Assembly: GCF_014200405.1 (NCBI RefSeq)
Contig: NZ_JACHBQ010000001.1
Location: forward strand, 930,001-994,000
Length of the DNA: 64,000 bases
Direction: 5' to 3'
Origin: Cryobacterium roopkundense
Lineage (GTDB): Bacteria > Actinomycetota > Actinomycetes > Actinomycetales > Microbacteriaceae
The position numbers were made by a program, and so were the translations under genes. Below are positions 17,593 to 27,139 of this stretch, one piece after another. The notes beneath the pieces are model-generated. The model was not told the origin of the DNA. It saw nothing but the letters and a program-made list of their open reading frames with translations, and did not search any database. The stretch's first letter is position 1; every line of letters begins with the position of its first letter.

Positions 17593-18720
17593 ATGGCATC
17601 AGCAGCAGATCGCGAAAAAGCGCTCGAAACCGCACTCGCCCAAATCGACCGCCAGTTCGGCAAGGGATCGGTCATGCGCCTCGGTAGCGACGAACGAGCG
17701 CCCGTCGAAACCATCTCCACGGGTTCCGTCGCGCTGGACGTGGCCCTCGGCATAGGCGGGCTGCCCCGCGGTCGGATCGTGGAGATCTACGGACCGGAGT
17801 CGTCGGGAAAGACCACGCTCACCCTGCACGCCATCGCCAACGCCCAGAAGAACGGGGGCATCGCGGCGTTCATCGATGCCGAGCACGCGCTCGACCCTGA
17901 ATACGCCAAGAAGCTGGGCGTCGACATCGACGCCCTCCTGGTGTCGCAGCCCGACACCGGAGAGCAGGCGCTCGAGATCGCAGACATGCTTGTGCGAAGT
18001 GGCTCGATCGACCTCATCGTCGTTGACTCCGTAGCCGCCCTTGTGCCCCGCGCCGAGATCGAAGGCGAAATGGGCGACTCCCACGTCGGCCTGCAGGCGC
18101 GACTCATGTCGCAGGCGCTCCGCAAGCTCACCGGTGGGCTCAGCCAGACCAACACCACGATGATCTTCATCAACCAGCTGCGCGAGAAGATCGGGGTGTT
18201 CTTCGGCAGCCCCGAGACCACGTCCGGCGGAAAGGCGCTCAAGTTCTATGCCTCAGTGCGCCTCGACATCCGCCGTATCGAAACCCTGAAAGACGGCACT
18301 GAGGCCATCGGAAACCGTACGCGTGTCAAGGTCGTCAAGAACAAGATGGCGCCGCCCTTCAAGCAGGCCGAATTCGACATCATGTACGGCGTCGGTATCT
18401 CCCGCGAGGGCAGCCTCATCGACTTCGGTGTCGACCAGGGCATCGTCAAGAAGTCCGGCGCCTGGTACACCTACGATGGCGACCAGCTCGGCCAGGGCAA
18501 AGAAAACTCGCGCAACTTCCTGTTGCGCAACCCCGACATGGCGAACGAGATCGAACGTAAGATCCTGATCAAGCTGGGCGTCGGCCCTGAGGGCATCGCG
18601 GCCAAGGCCGCCGAGAAGGCGGCTCTCGCCGAGGCTGAGGCTGCCGAGAAGGCCAAGGCCGCCGAGCTGGGAATCACGGCTCCTCCGGTCGCCGTCAAGG
18701 CAGGCCGTAAGAGCGCCTAG
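17593..18720 (+). CDS. recA: Recombinase RecA
   Basis: A 375-residue RecA. Walker A is GPESSGKTT at residues 68-76, the catalytic region is [15 protein letters not shown], and loop L2 is [21 protein letters not shown] in part. The C-terminal tail is rich in Ala, Glu and Lys. RecA pairs homologous DNA and triggers LexA self-cleavage. The ATG has GAGGAG upstream, and an earlier in-frame extension (17377-17592) is rejected because its sequence is non-conserved and overlaps the regulatory region. No intein is present. recX follows after 56 nt. Confidence 0.98.
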   Translation: MASAADREKALETALAQIDRQFGKGSVMRLGSDERAPVETISTGSVALDVALGIGGLPRGRIVEIYGPESSGKTTLTLHAIANAQKNGGIAAFIDAEHALDPEYAKKLGVDIDALLVSQPDTGEQALEIADMLVRSGSIDLIVVDSVAALVPRAEIEGEMGDSHVGLQARLMSQALRKLTGGLSQTNTTMIFINQLREKIGVFFGSPETTSGGKALKFYASVRLDIRRIETLKDGTEAIGNRTRVKVVKNKMAPPFKQAEFDIMYGVGISREGSLIDFGVDQGIVKKSGAWYTYDGDQLGQGKENSRNFLLRNPDMANEIERKILIKLGVGPEGIAAKAAEKAALAEAEAAEKAKAAELGITAPPVAVKAGRKSA

Positions 18721-18776
18721 GCGCCCCAAACCTCGGACGCAGCACACAGATCGACGACGAGAGACAGGTCACGGGA

Positions 18777-19529
18777 ATGGTTCATTTTGTACCGGCCGAT
18801 GAGGCAGACAACACCGCAGCACGGCCGGCGGGTGTTGCGCCCGTGACCTATCTTCCCGGGGCGGGGCCCGGCATGAAACGCCGTAGTCCCGTGGAGACGA
18901 CGCCGCACGCTCGGGCGCGGGAGAAGACGGTCTTCGAACAGCGCGCCACGGAGCCCACAAGTGCAGAACCCACAAGTGCTGAGTTCGCGAGTGCAGCACA
19001 AGCACAGCCCGACGACGTGTCCGACGTGGACCCGGATGCCACCGAGCGGCGGGAACGCGCCGAAGAGGTCCTCCTTCAGCGGCTGCGTGCCCGCTCCCTG
19101 TCCCTGGTCGAGGCCTTCGCTGTGATGAAGGACCTCGACCTTGACGACGGCGAGGCGCACGACGTGATCGAGCGGTTCACGCTGCTCGCCTACCTCGACG
19201 ACGACAAGCTCGCCGACCAGATCATTCACACCCACCACGTGCGCAAAGGCCTGGGGCGAGCGGGGGTAGAGACCGAGATGCGTCGACGCAAACTCGACGC
19301 GAGTATCATGCTCGACAAACTCGAAGAGCTTCCCGACGACGAGCTCGAGCGGGCCATCGAAGAGGGCACCAAGCGCATCGCGCAGCTGAGCCGGTTCGAC
19401 GATCAGACCATCGACCGTCGGCTCAACGCGTTCCTGATGCGGAAGGGCTACAACTCTCAGATCGTGCGTGTTGCCGTCAAGGCAGCCCTCGACTCACGCA
19501 ACGGTTCGTCCACGGTGCGTTTTCGCTGA
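18777..19529 (+). CDS. recX: RecA regulator RecX
   Basis: A 250-residue protein. The first ~90 residues are low-complexity, with a short TSAEPTSAEFASA repeat. The RecX domain starts near residue 92 with AEEVLLQRLRARSLS and includes LAYLDDDKLADQIIHTHHVRKGLG read in part, three-helix repeats typical of RecX. It inhibits RecA filament growth and follows recA as usual. The start is the first ATG with a weak GGGA site; the unconserved N-terminal extension may be partly non-functional. Confidence 0.9.
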   Translation: MVHFVPADEADNTAARPAGVAPVTYLPGAGPGMKRRSPVETTPHARAREKTVFEQRATEPTSAEPTSAEFASAAQAQPDDVSDVDPDATERRERAEEVLLQRLRARSLSLVEAFAVMKDLDLDDGEAHDVIERFTLLAYLDDDKLADQIIHTHHVRKGLGRAGVETEMRRRKLDASIMLDKLEELPDDELERAIEEGTKRIAQLSRFDDQTIDRRLNAFLMRKGYNSQIVRVAVKAALDSRNGSSTVRFR

Positions 19530-19589
19530 ACGCCGGTGCACGGGGGCTTTGACCTCACACACACAATGCCCGCGTAAACTGAAGCCACT

Positions 19590-21221
19590 ATGAGTCTCAC
19601 CAGTGCCCCCACGCTTGCCGCGCCCCTCGCTCACCGAACCGTGATTGCCCCTTCGGCGGCTGCGGTCGATGACGAGGGCCGGGCACGCACCTACGAGGTG
19701 CGCACCTTCGGCTGCCAGATGAACGTGCACGACTCCGAGCGACTGAGCGGGTCCCTCGAGGCCGCCGGCTACGTGTCCGCCGAGGGCGCGGAGGCCGACA
19801 TCGTCGTGATCAACACCTGCGCTGTGCGCGAGAACGCGGACAACAAGCTCTACGGCAACCTCGGGTATCTCGCGTCGGTCAAACGTCGTCATGCCGGTAT
19901 GCAGATCGCCGTGGGTGGCTGTCTGGCCCAGAAAGACAAGAACACCATTCTCGAGAAGGCGCCGTGGGTCGACGTGGTGTTCGGAACCCACAACATGGGT
20001 GCGCTCCCGAGCCTGCTCGAACGCGCCCGCCACAATGGCGAAGCCCAGCTCGAGATCCTTGAGTCCCTGGAGACGTTTCCGTCGACTTTGCCCGCGAAAC
20101 GGGACTCCACGTACAGCGGCTGGGTGTCCATCTCGGTGGGCTGCAACAACACGTGCACGTTCTGCATCGTTCCTGCCCTGCGCGGCAAGGAAAAGGACCG
20201 CCGACCGGGTGAGATCCTCGCCGAAATCCAGGCCCTCGTCGACGACGGTGCCATCGAGGTGACCCTGCTCGGACAGAACGTGAACTCCTACGGCGTGGAA
20301 TTCGGAGACAAACTTGCCTTCGGGAAGCTACTTCGCGCCGCCGGCAGGATCGAGGGGCTCGAACGCATCCGCTTCACAAGCCCGCACCCCGCGGCTTTTA
20401 CTGATGACGTCATTGACGCGATGGCGGAGACGCCGGCCGTGATGCCTCAGCTGCACATGCCGTTGCAATCCGGATCCGATCGGGTTCTGAAGGCTATGCG
20501 CCGCTCTTACCGCTCCACGAAGTTCCTGGGTATCCTCGAGCGCGTTCGCGCTCAGATGCCGGACGCCGCAATCACCACCGACATCATTGTGGGTTTCCCC
20601 GGTGAGACAGAGGAAGACTTTCAAGAGACTCTCCGGGTTGTCGAGGAGTCGAGGTTCGCGACGGCGTTCACCTTCCAGTATTCGATTCGTCCGGGCACTC
20701 CCGCCGCGACGATGCCCGATCAAATTCCTAAAGAGGTCGTTCAGGACCGCTACGAACGACTGGCCGTTCTGCAGAACCGCATCTCCTGGGAGGAGAACCT
20801 GGCCCTCATCGGTCGCGAGGTCGAACTTCTTGTGTCCAACGGTGAAGGCCGCAAAGATTCCGACACCCACCGTCTGAGCGGCCGCGCGGCCGATAGCCGG
20901 CTGGTGCACTTCGACGTACCGGCCGGTTCCGCGCGTCCTCGCCCGGGAGACATGGTCACCGTCGTGATCACCGAGGCCGCCCCGTACCACTTGATTGCCG
21001 ACTCCACCGACGAGGCGCCGCTTCGCATCCGTGCGACGCGGGCCGGTGACGCGTGGGACCGCGCCGAGGCGGAGGCCTGCGGGGTCCCCACCCACGGCGG
21101 CACAGCGTCGTCGAACGGCACGGTGTCACTCGGTCTTCCCACACTGCGCGTGGCTGGCGCGGGCGTGCAGAGCGGTTCCACGACCATTCCCATCTACGAC
21201 GTGAATGACGAGGAGCGCTAG
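19590..21221 (+). CDS. miaB: tRNA-2-methylthio-N6-dimethylallyladenosine synthase
   Basis: A 543-residue radical-SAM enzyme that adds the methylthio group at A37 of tRNAs. The N-terminal UPF0004 cysteines are in [14 protein letters not shown] and GGCLAQK. The radical-SAM CxxxCxxC is in [12 protein letters not shown] near residue 186. A TRAM RNA-binding domain lies near residues 410-480. The C-terminus is about 60 residues longer than the E. coli enzyme. TAAACT (19575-19580) ends nine bases before the ATG. It works on the product of MiaA, encoded next. Confidence 0.97.
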   Translation: MSLTSAPTLAAPLAHRTVIAPSAAAVDDEGRARTYEVRTFGCQMNVHDSERLSGSLEAAGYVSAEGAEADIVVINTCAVRENADNKLYGNLGYLASVKRRHAGMQIAVGGCLAQKDKNTILEKAPWVDVVFGTHNMGALPSLLERARHNGEAQLEILESLETFPSTLPAKRDSTYSGWVSISVGCNNTCTFCIVPALRGKEKDRRPGEILAEIQALVDDGAIEVTLLGQNVNSYGVEFGDKLAFGKLLRAAGRIEGLERIRFTSPHPAAFTDDVIDAMAETPAVMPQLHMPLQSGSDRVLKAMRRSYRSTKFLGILERVRAQMPDAAITTDIIVGFPGETEEDFQETLRVVEESRFATAFTFQYSIRPGTPAATMPDQIPKEVVQDRYERLAVLQNRISWEENLALIGREVELLVSNGEGRKDSDTHRLSGRAADSRLVHFDVPAGSARPRPGDMVTVVITEAAPYHLIADSTDEAPLRIRATRAGDAWDRAEAEACGVPTHGGTASSNGTVSLGLPTLRVAGAGVQSGSTTIPIYDVNDEER

Positions 21222-21225
21222 CGCG

Positions 21226-22158
21226 GTGTCGGCCACGCCCCGGCCTCTCGTCGTGATTGTCGGCTCAACCGGAACGGGCAAGTCGGCGCTCTCGCTCGAC
21301 ATTGCCGAACGACTGGCGGCTTCGGGACAATCCGGCGAAATCGTCAATGCCGATGCCATGCAGCTGTATCGCGGCATGGATGTGGGAACGGCCAAGCTGT
21401 CGGTGGCCGAACGCCGCGGCATTCGTCACCACATGCTGGATACGCTCGAGGTCACCGACGAGGCCACCGTCTCGAACTACCAGCGCGAGGCCCGGTTGGT
21501 GATAACCGACATCCTTGAGCGGGGTGCCGTGCCCATCCTCGTCGGGGGCTCCGGCTTGTATGTGTCGAGCGTTGTGTATGATTTCAGGTTTCCCGGCACC
21601 GACCCTGTTCTGCGCGCGCGGTTGGAGAGCGAGCTCAGCGAGCAGGGTCCCGGCCTCATGTACGCCCGCCTCATGGCCGTCGACTCGGAGGCGGCGCTTC
21701 GCATCGGTTCGAGCAACGGCCGGCGCCTCGTGCGTGCCCTTGAGGTCGTTGAACTGACCGGTGCCCCGCACGTTGCTTCACTGCCCGCCGACCCTGTCTA
21801 CTGGCGTCCCGCCGTCACTCTGGGCCTTCGGGTGCCCCGGGAGGACCTCACACCCCGGCTTGATGCTCGCGTGGAGCGCATGTGGTCAGACGGCATCGTG
21901 GCAGAGGCGGAGAGCTTGCTGTCTGCCGGTATCGAGCGCGGAATCACCGCAAGCCGTGCGATCGGGTATGCGCAGGCGCTCGGCGAACTTCACGGCACCC
22001 TCACCCGGGCGGAGGCGATCGAGAGCACCCAACAGCTCACGCGTCGCTATGCACGGCGCCAGGTGAGCTGGTTCAAGCGTTACCCCACGCAGTGGATCGA
22101 GGCCCAGGCACCCGACCGCGTCGAGCAGGCTCTGCGCCACATCGCCAGCCCCCTCTAA
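21226..22158 (+). CDS. miaA: tRNA dimethylallyltransferase
   Basis: A 310-residue enzyme that prenylates A37 of tRNA using dimethylallyl diphosphate. The P-loop is [10 protein letters not shown] near the N-terminus; [17 protein letters not shown] holds the catalytic Asp and the DMAPP-contact region; [11 protein letters not shown] is the usual C-terminal motif. GTG 21226 is preferred, with an AGGAG site 10 nt upstream, over ATG 21205, which has no site and overlaps miaB by 17 bp. The alternative start would add seven residues. Its TAA stop doubles as the first half of the dapF -10. Confidence 0.93.
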   Translation: MSATPRPLVVIVGSTGTGKSALSLDIAERLAASGQSGEIVNADAMQLYRGMDVGTAKLSVAERRGIRHHMLDTLEVTDEATVSNYQREARLVITDILERGAVPILVGGSGLYVSSVVYDFRFPGTDPVLRARLESELSEQGPGLMYARLMAVDSEAALRIGSSNGRRLVRALEVVELTGAPHVASLPADPVYWRPAVTLGLRVPREDLTPRLDARVERMWSDGIVAEAESLLSAGIERGITASRAIGYAQALGELHGTLTRAEAIESTQQLTRRYARRQVSWFKRYPTQWIEAQAPDRVEQALRHIASPL

Positions 22159-22167
22159 ACTGGGCAG

Positions 22168-23046
22168 ATGGGCAATCTGAACTTCACCAAGGGACACGGC
22201 ACCGGTAACGACTTCGTTTTGTTCGCCGATCCCGATGGGCTCCAGGAGTTGACCGCCGAGCAGATCCGCGCCGTGTGCGACCGTAAGTTCGGTGTGGGAG
22301 CGGATGGCGTGATACGGGCCGTGCGCTCGGCCAACCTTCCCGACGGCGCGGCGGCCCTTGCCGAGGATGACCACGCCGAGTGGTTCATGGACTACTCCAA
22401 CGCCGACGGTTCTGTCTCGGAAATGTGCGGCAACGGCATCCGCGTGTTCACCCGGTACCTGCTCGACAACGGCCTGACAACCCTCAATCCCGGCGACACC
22501 CTCGCGATCGGCACGCGCGCGGGAGTGCGCGACGTGCAGCGCAACGCCACGGGCTACCAGGCCGACCTCGGACGGTGGCGGCTCGACGGCGGCGAGCCCC
22601 TCGTGCGAGTGAAGAATCTTCCGATCGCCCGTCCTGGGCTGGGTATTAACGTGGGTAACCCCCACGTTGTCGTTGCCCTCGCCGACGACGACGAACTCGA
22701 CTCGGCCGACCTCACCTTCATCCCGCAGCTCGACCCGGAACCCGCAGACGGCGCCAATGTGGAACTCGTCGTGCCGCTCGAACCGCTCGTGGTGAACGGC
22801 GTGGGGCGCATCCGAATGCGCGTGCACGAGCGCGGCAGCGGCGAAACGCTCTCCTGCGGCACTGGTGCCGTTGCGGCCGCCCTGGCGACCCGGCATTGGG
22901 CAGGGGCCGGCGCACCCAACCAGTGGCGGGTCGAGGTTCCTGGCGGCGTTCTCGGCGTGCGAATGTTCCCCACCGAGGACGGCGAGCACGTGTCGCTCTC
23001 CGGGCCGGCGGAACTCGTCTTCGACGGAGTCCTCGCCCTCGGGTAA
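22168..23046 (+). CDS. dapF: Diaminopimelate epimerase
   Basis: A 292-residue cofactor-independent epimerase making meso-diaminopimelate for lysine and peptidoglycan. The two catalytic cysteines are in [10 protein letters not shown] near residue 90 and [11 protein letters not shown] near residue 229. TAAACT (22156-22161) ends six bases before the ATG, predicting a leaderless mRNA, and its TAA is the miaA stop. It completes the dapA/dapB/dapF set in this window. Confidence 0.97.
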   Translation: MGNLNFTKGHGTGNDFVLFADPDGLQELTAEQIRAVCDRKFGVGADGVIRAVRSANLPDGAAALAEDDHAEWFMDYSNADGSVSEMCGNGIRVFTRYLLDNGLTTLNPGDTLAIGTRAGVRDVQRNATGYQADLGRWRLDGGEPLVRVKNLPIARPGLGINVGNPHVVVALADDDELDSADLTFIPQLDPEPADGANVELVVPLEPLVVNGVGRIRMRVHERGSGETLSCGTGAVAAALATRHWAGAGAPNQWRVEVPGGVLGVRMFPTEDGEHVSLSGPAELVFDGVLALG

Positions 23047-23051
23047 CCTCC

Positions 23052-23180
23052 GCGCCGCTGTCGCGACGCGCGCCCGCTGCTGCGGTAGCGTCGCACGAGA
23101 ACGGCGCCCGCCGCTGGCACCTGCGCCGCTGTCGCGACGCGCGCCCGCTACTGCGGTAGCGTCGCGCGAGAACGGCGCCC
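23052..23180. repeat. Two near-identical 58-bp GC-rich direct repeats
   Basis: Copies at 23052-23109 and 23123-23180 are 71 bp apart and differ at two positions only. Each contains GCGACGC and GCGTCGC arms enclosing CCGC...GCGG, so each transcript copy would fold into a nested hairpin. They mark the left edge of the accessory island after dapF. They may be REP-like elements or double terminators; there is no T-tract. Confidence 0.85.
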
Positions 23181-23191
23181 TCGCGCGGCCG

Positions 23192-23246
23192 CATGACACC
23201 ATTCTTTCTTGACATGACACCACCATGGTGTCATGATGGTGACATG
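23192..23246 (+). promoter_or_regulatory. Promoter with composite palindromic operator of the RHH-regulator operon
   Basis: TTGACA (23209-23214) and CATGAT (23232-23237) are 17 bp apart, and the -10 ends six bases before the ATG at 23244. A perfect inverted repeat with 10-bp arms CATGACACCA and TGGTGTCATG, 3 bp apart, covers 23213-23235. A further left half-site is at 23192-23201, 21 bp upstream, and a 9/10 right half-site (TGGTGACATG) is at 23237-23246. This array overlaps the whole promoter, suiting a ribbon-helix-helix repressor. Confidence 0.75.
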
Positions 23247-23732
23247 GAACTTGGACAGTACGTGAACGACCTGCAACGCCAGCTAGCGGATGTCGCGGAG
23301 AACGGCACTGAAAACACCCGTGCCGTCGCCGAGCGACTTGCCGCCGGACTGGATGCGGCGACGCGGCTCGTGCTCCTCGACGCCCTGTCGGCCGCGGTCG
23401 GCGAGATCACCCGCGACCTGGCACCCGGATCGGTCGACCTCCGGCTACGGGGACGCGAGATCGAGTTCGTGGTGACCCAGGCGAGCACCGAGCCGGAGAG
23501 CGACGAGCGGAACGTCGTATCCGTTGACCTCGACGACTCCAGCACCTCGCGCACGACCCTCCGCCTGCCAGACGTGCTCAAGGCACGGGTCGACGAGGCA
23601 GCGACGGCCGACGGGCTGTCCGTCAACACGTGGTTGGTACGCGCGGTCGCGGCCGCCCTCCAGCCCAAGGAACGCCGGGCCGCGCAGCGCACGCTGCGCA
23701 CCGGCGACAACTTTGCGGGCTGGGCGCGCTAG
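23244..23732 (+). CDS. HicB/Arc-type ribbon-helix-helix regulator
   Basis: A 162-residue protein. The N-terminal ~85 residues are a helical region (YVNDLQRQLADVAENG and onwards) of unknown fold. The C-terminus has RTTLRLPDVLKARVDEAATADG read in part, then SVNTWLVRAVAAAL, the beta-strand/helix/helix pattern of MetJ/Arc/HicB DNA-binding proteins. It probably represses its own promoter through the adjoining palindromes. No hicA-like toxin gene is next to it. It is followed by DUF4097 and ABC-exporter genes, so it is better seen as the regulator of that transporter. Confidence 0.78.
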   Translation: MELGQYVNDLQRQLADVAENGTENTRAVAERLAAGLDAATRLVLLDALSAAVGEITRDLAPGSVDLRLRGREIEFVVTQASTEPESDERNVVSVDLDDSSTSRTTLRLPDVLKARVDEAATADGLSVNTWLVRAVAAALQPKERRAAQRTLRTGDNFAGWAR

Positions 23733-23805
23733 CCGCTCACCCATCGCACCAACCAGCCCCGCGCCCGGCGAGGTTGTCCGAACGAGCCAGAAAGGCAGCG
23801 CCAGC

Positions 23806-24651
23806 ATGCCCACTTTCACCACCCCAGCCCCCATCGAACTCGCCATCAACCTGCAGGTGGGTGGCATCGAGGTCGTCGCCGGCGACCGCGCCGATACTGT
23901 CGTCACCGTCTCGGCCACCAACCCGACGAAGGCGGTCGACCGCCGCGGCGCCGAGGACACCAGGGTCGACTTCGACGGCCGCCGGCTCACCGTCGTGGGT
24001 CCTAAGCCCCGCATGAGCTGGTTCGGCCCGACCGAGTCGGTTGACGTGAAGATCGAGCTGCCGGCCGCATCGCGCCTCACGGCCGAGATAGCGGTCGGTG
24101 CCGTGCGCACCGTCGGAACCCTGGGCGCCACGCGCATCAAATCTTCCATGGGCCCGGTGGATATCGACGCCACGGGCGATCTGTGGCTGCGTGCCGGGCA
24201 CGGCAACGCGACGGTAGGCATCGCGGCGGGCGCGATCGAGATCACAGCCGACCACGGACAGATTCGGGTGGCAACCGTCACCGGCGACGCGATTCTCAAA
24301 GCTTCCCACGGGAGCATCATGGTCGGGGAGTGCAGCGGCGACCTCGACGCGAAACTCTCTTACGGCGACCTGGAGATCACGAAGGCGCTCGCCTCCGTCT
24401 CGGCAAAGACCGCCTACGGCAGCATTCAGCTGCGCGAGATTTCGGGCGGATCCGTGCAGGTCGAGAGCGGCTTCGGCCAGGTCGCCATTGGGGTCAAGCC
24501 CGGTGTGCCCGCCTGGCTCGACCTGGCGTCGAAAGACGGCCACGTGCGCAATGAGCTCGCGGGCGACAACGCCCCAGAGTCCTCCGAGCAGACCGTCGCC
24601 GTTCGAGCACGCACCCAGTACGGCAACATCAGCATCCAGCGCGCCCGTTGA
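23806..24651 (+). CDS. DUF4097 family beta-strand repeat protein
   Basis: A 281-residue protein without a signal peptide or membrane helix. Regular beta-strand repeats (GDLWLRAGHGNATVGI, GAIEITADHGQIRVAT, GDAILKASHGSIMVGE, GDLDAKLSYGDLEIT and so on), each about 19-20 residues with a central [HY]G, form a right-handed beta-helix as in DUF4097 adhesin-like proteins. Absence of an export signal suggests a cytoplasmic role with the ABC system next door. The ATG has AAAGG about 12 bases upstream. Its actual function is unknown. Confidence 0.85.
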   Translation: MPTFTTPAPIELAINLQVGGIEVVAGDRADTVVTVSATNPTKAVDRRGAEDTRVDFDGRRLTVVGPKPRMSWFGPTESVDVKIELPAASRLTAEIAVGAVRTVGTLGATRIKSSMGPVDIDATGDLWLRAGHGNATVGIAAGAIEITADHGQIRVATVTGDAILKASHGSIMVGECSGDLDAKLSYGDLEITKALASVSAKTAYGSIQLREISGGSVQVESGFGQVAIGVKPGVPAWLDLASKDGHVRNELAGDNAPESSEQTVAVRARTQYGNISIQRAR

Positions 24652-24681
24652 ATGAATGACCAGAAGAAGGGAAAGACACCC

Positions 24682-25644
24682 ATGAATACACCAGCGATCG
24701 AAGTCCGCGGGCTGCACAAGTCCTACGGCACACACGTCGTACTCGACGGCATCGACCTCTCTGTCGCCTCGGGTACCGTCACCGCACTGCTCGGCCCCAA
24801 TGGTGCCGGCAAGACGACGACAGTGCATGTCCTGGCCACGCTCCTGCGTCCCGACGCCGGAACCGCACTCGTGAACGGATGCGACGTGCTGCGCGACCCG
24901 GACGGCGTGCGCGCCGCGATCGGGTTGACCGGCCAATTCTCCGCGGTCGACACCCTGCTCACCGGAGAGGAGAACCTGCTGCTCATGGCCAGACTGCGCC
25001 ATCTGGGATCGAAGCGATCGAAATCGCGCACGGTCGAGCTCCTCGAGGAGTTCGACCTGGTCGACGCCGCCCGCACGCCGCTTGCCACATACTCCGGCGG
25101 GATGCGGCGCCGCCTCGATCTCGCGATGACTCTCGTGTCGACTCCGAGCGTGATCTTCCTGGACGAGCCCACAACGGGACTCGACCCGCGCAGCCGCCAC
25201 ACCATGTGGAGTATTGTGCGCCGTCTCGTGGCGGAGGGCTCGACGGTGCTTCTCACCACCCAGAACCTCGAAGAAGCAGACCAGCTCGCGGGCCGCATCG
25301 CTGTGCTCGACGGCGGTCGTATCGTCGCCGAGGGCACTCCGGACGAGCTCAAGCGCCTCGTGCCCGGCGGACACGTCAGACTGCGATTCGCCACCGTCGT
25401 GGAGCTCGAAGCAGCCTCCCGCCTGCTCGTCGACTCTGCTCGTGACGACGCCGCCCTCGCCCTCACGGTGCCGAGCATCGGCGGGGTCGGCGCGCTGCGC
25501 AGGGTGCTGGACCGCCTCGATGAGGGCGGCCTCGAAGTCGACGACCTCACTATTCACACCCCTGACCTCGACGACGTCTTCTTCGCCCTGACAAGCAAGA
25601 AGGCCGAGCCCGGCCGGGTCGACGCGAAAGGAATGATCTCATGA
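24682..25644 (+). CDS. ABC transporter ATP-binding protein, DrrA-like
   Basis: A 320-residue ATPase of the drug-resistance (DRA) class. Walker A is LGPNGAGKTT, the signature is YSGGMRRRLDLAMTLV, Walker B is VIFLDEPTTGLDPRSR, and the C-terminal DUF4162 ends in TPDLDDVFFALTSK, all typical of DrrA. ATG 24682 is preferred over ATG 24652 because it has AAGGGAAA about nine bases upstream; the other lacks a site. It energizes the permease encoded by the overlapping next gene. It probably exports a hydrophobic or amphiphilic compound; the substrate is unknown. Confidence 0.93.
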   Translation: MNTPAIEVRGLHKSYGTHVVLDGIDLSVASGTVTALLGPNGAGKTTTVHVLATLLRPDAGTALVNGCDVLRDPDGVRAAIGLTGQFSAVDTLLTGEENLLLMARLRHLGSKRSKSRTVELLEEFDLVDAARTPLATYSGGMRRRLDLAMTLVSTPSVIFLDEPTTGLDPRSRHTMWSIVRRLVAEGSTVLLTTQNLEEADQLAGRIAVLDGGRIVAEGTPDELKRLVPGGHVRLRFATVVELEAASRLLVDSARDDAALALTVPSIGGVGALRRVLDRLDEGGLEVDDLTIHTPDLDDVFFALTSKKAEPGRVDAKGMIS

Positions 25645-26477
25645 CCACCACCACCACGCTCACGCAACCGGCTCCGGGCAGCCATCGCCGCTCGCATGTC
25701 GTTGCCGACTCGATCACCATGCTGAACCGCAACCTGCTGCACATGGTGCGCTACCCGGGCCTGTCGCTGTTCACCATCCTCGGGCCGGTCGTATTTTTGC
25801 TGCTGTTCGTGTTCGTGTTCGGCGGCACGCTCGGGGCCGGCCTTCCCGGAGTCGATGCGGCGGGCGGGCGTGCCGCCTACCTCGCGTACGTCATACCAGG
25901 CATCCTGCTCGTGACCATCGCGGGCACGGGCGGCGGCACGGCCACGACCGTGGCAATGGACATGACTGAGGGCATCACGGCGAGGTTCCGCACGATGGCG
26001 ATCTCGCGCGCTGCGGTGCTCGCCGGGCACGTACTGGGCAATACCATCCAGGCGATCATTGCCGTCGTGCTTGTGCTGGGTGTCGGTCTGCTCGTCGGGT
26101 TTCGGTCGACGGCGGGGCCGATGGAGTGGCTCGCTGCGTTCGGCCTGGTCGCCCTGATCGCGTTCGCGATCACGTGGCTCACGGTCGCAATGGGAATGCA
26201 GACGAAATCGGTCGAGACGGCGAGCAACCTGCCGCTCGTGCTCCTCCTGCTTCCGTTCATCGGCAGCGGATTTGTGCCGACGGAGTCCATGCCCGCAGGG
26301 CTGCAGTGGTTCGCAGAGTACCAGCCGTTCACACTCTTCATCGAGACCATCCGGGGGTTGCTGCTGGGGACCCCGCTCGGTTGGAACTCGGTGCTCGCCG
26401 TCGGCTGGTGCATCGTGATCGCCGTGGCCGGCTACGTCTGGTCGATCGTGATTTATGAGCGCAAGTCGGTGCGGTGA
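25641..26477 (+). CDS. ABC-2 type permease, DrrB-like
   Basis: A 278-residue permease with about six transmembrane helices and the ABC-2 signature PLVLLLLPFIGSGFVPTESMP read in part near residue 197, followed by the WFAEYQPFTLFIETIRGLL helix typical of DrrB/NodJ. Its ATG overlaps the ATPase stop. Forms the exporter with the ATPase upstream. The operon ends here; the convergent methyltransferase gene begins 12 nt on. Confidence 0.92.
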   Translation: MTTTTTLTQPAPGSHRRSHVVADSITMLNRNLLHMVRYPGLSLFTILGPVVFLLLFVFVFGGTLGAGLPGVDAAGGRAAYLAYVIPGILLVTIAGTGGGTATTVAMDMTEGITARFRTMAISRAAVLAGHVLGNTIQAIIAVVLVLGVGLLVGFRSTAGPMEWLAAFGLVALIAFAITWLTVAMGMQTKSVETASNLPLVLLLLPFIGSGFVPTESMPAGLQWFAEYQPFTLFIETIRGLLLGTPLGWNSVLAVGWCIVIAVAGYVWSIVIYERKSVR

Positions 26478-26489
26478 CCCGACTCGCGG

Positions 26490-27098
26490 TCAGTCCCGGG
26501 AAACTAGGAGCACGCGGAAACCCTTGCTGATGGCCTCCCGGGACACGGCATACTCGTCGCTCAGTTCCCCCTCGAGCCAGCGCTGCAGCGAGTCGGACCC
26601 GAGGTTGCGCTGCACGACGAGCCAGGCATCCGCTTCGGACTCCAGACGAGGCAGCCACGTGGTCATCAGGTTGTGGAGTTCGTCCTTGCCCACGCGGATG
26701 GGCGGGTTCGACCAGATGGTGCGAAAGCGGATGTCGGCGGGCACGTCGGCAGGCTGCACCGCCCGGATGTTGGTCAGCCCGAGTGCGGCGGCGTTAGTGC
26801 GCACAAGGTCGAGGGCTCGTTCGTTCACGTCAACGGCCCACACTGTGGCGTCGGGGGAGGCCAGGGCGAGGTGCAGGCTTATCGGGCCCCAGCCACAGCC
26901 GAGGTCGAGGAAGTCACCGGTGGCAGGCGGGGCCGGCGCGTACTTGATGAGCACCTCGGTGCCCCCGTCGATATGTCCGGGGCTGAAAACGTTGTTCGCA
27001 GTCGTGACCTCCCGCTCGGCGCCGCCAAGTTCGACGGTGATAGTTCGCGTGCGCAGCTCGGTGCCGGGCGCGGGGGAGAAGTAGTGGTCGGATGACAT
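26490..27098 (-). CDS. Class I SAM-dependent methyltransferase, RsmC-like
   Basis: A 202-residue enzyme of the MTS (methyltransferase small) family. The SAM-binding motif is FLDLGCGWGPISL near residue 60 and the catalytic NPPI is at TIWSNPPIRVG near residue 128, where NPPx marks N-methylation of base exocyclic amines (16S rRNA G1207 in the RsmC group). The length equals the C-terminal catalytic half of RsmC. TAGGTT (27110-27105 on the reverse strand) ends six bases before its ATG. It is divergent from hflX. Confidence 0.88.
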   Translation of the reverse strand: MSSDHYFSPAPGTELRTRTITVELGGAEREVTTANNVFSPGHIDGGTEVLIKYAPAPPATGDFLDLGCGWGPISLHLALASPDATVWAVDVNERALDLVRTNAAALGLTNIRAVQPADVPADIRFRTIWSNPPIRVGKDELHNLMTTWLPRLESEADAWLVVQRNLGSDSLQRWLEGELSDEYAVSREAISKGFRVLLVSRD

Positions 27099-27104
27099 AA
27101 GTGG

Positions 27105-27132
27105 AACCTATCCGAGTTCATTGAACTAGAGT
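27105..27132. promoter_or_regulatory. Back-to-back leaderless promoters of the methyltransferase and hflX genes
   Basis: The reverse-strand -10 TAGGTT (27110-27105) ends 6 nt before the methyltransferase ATG, and the forward -10 TAGAGT (27127-27132) ends 7 nt before the hflX ATG. The two starts are 41 bp apart, so the two RNA polymerases would compete for one short region. Confidence 0.65.
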
Positions 27133-27139
27133 TAAAAGA

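Noticed and set aside
23244..23732. HicAB toxin-antitoxin system
   Set aside because: The HicB-like protein has no HicA partner; flanking genes are dapF and DUF4097.
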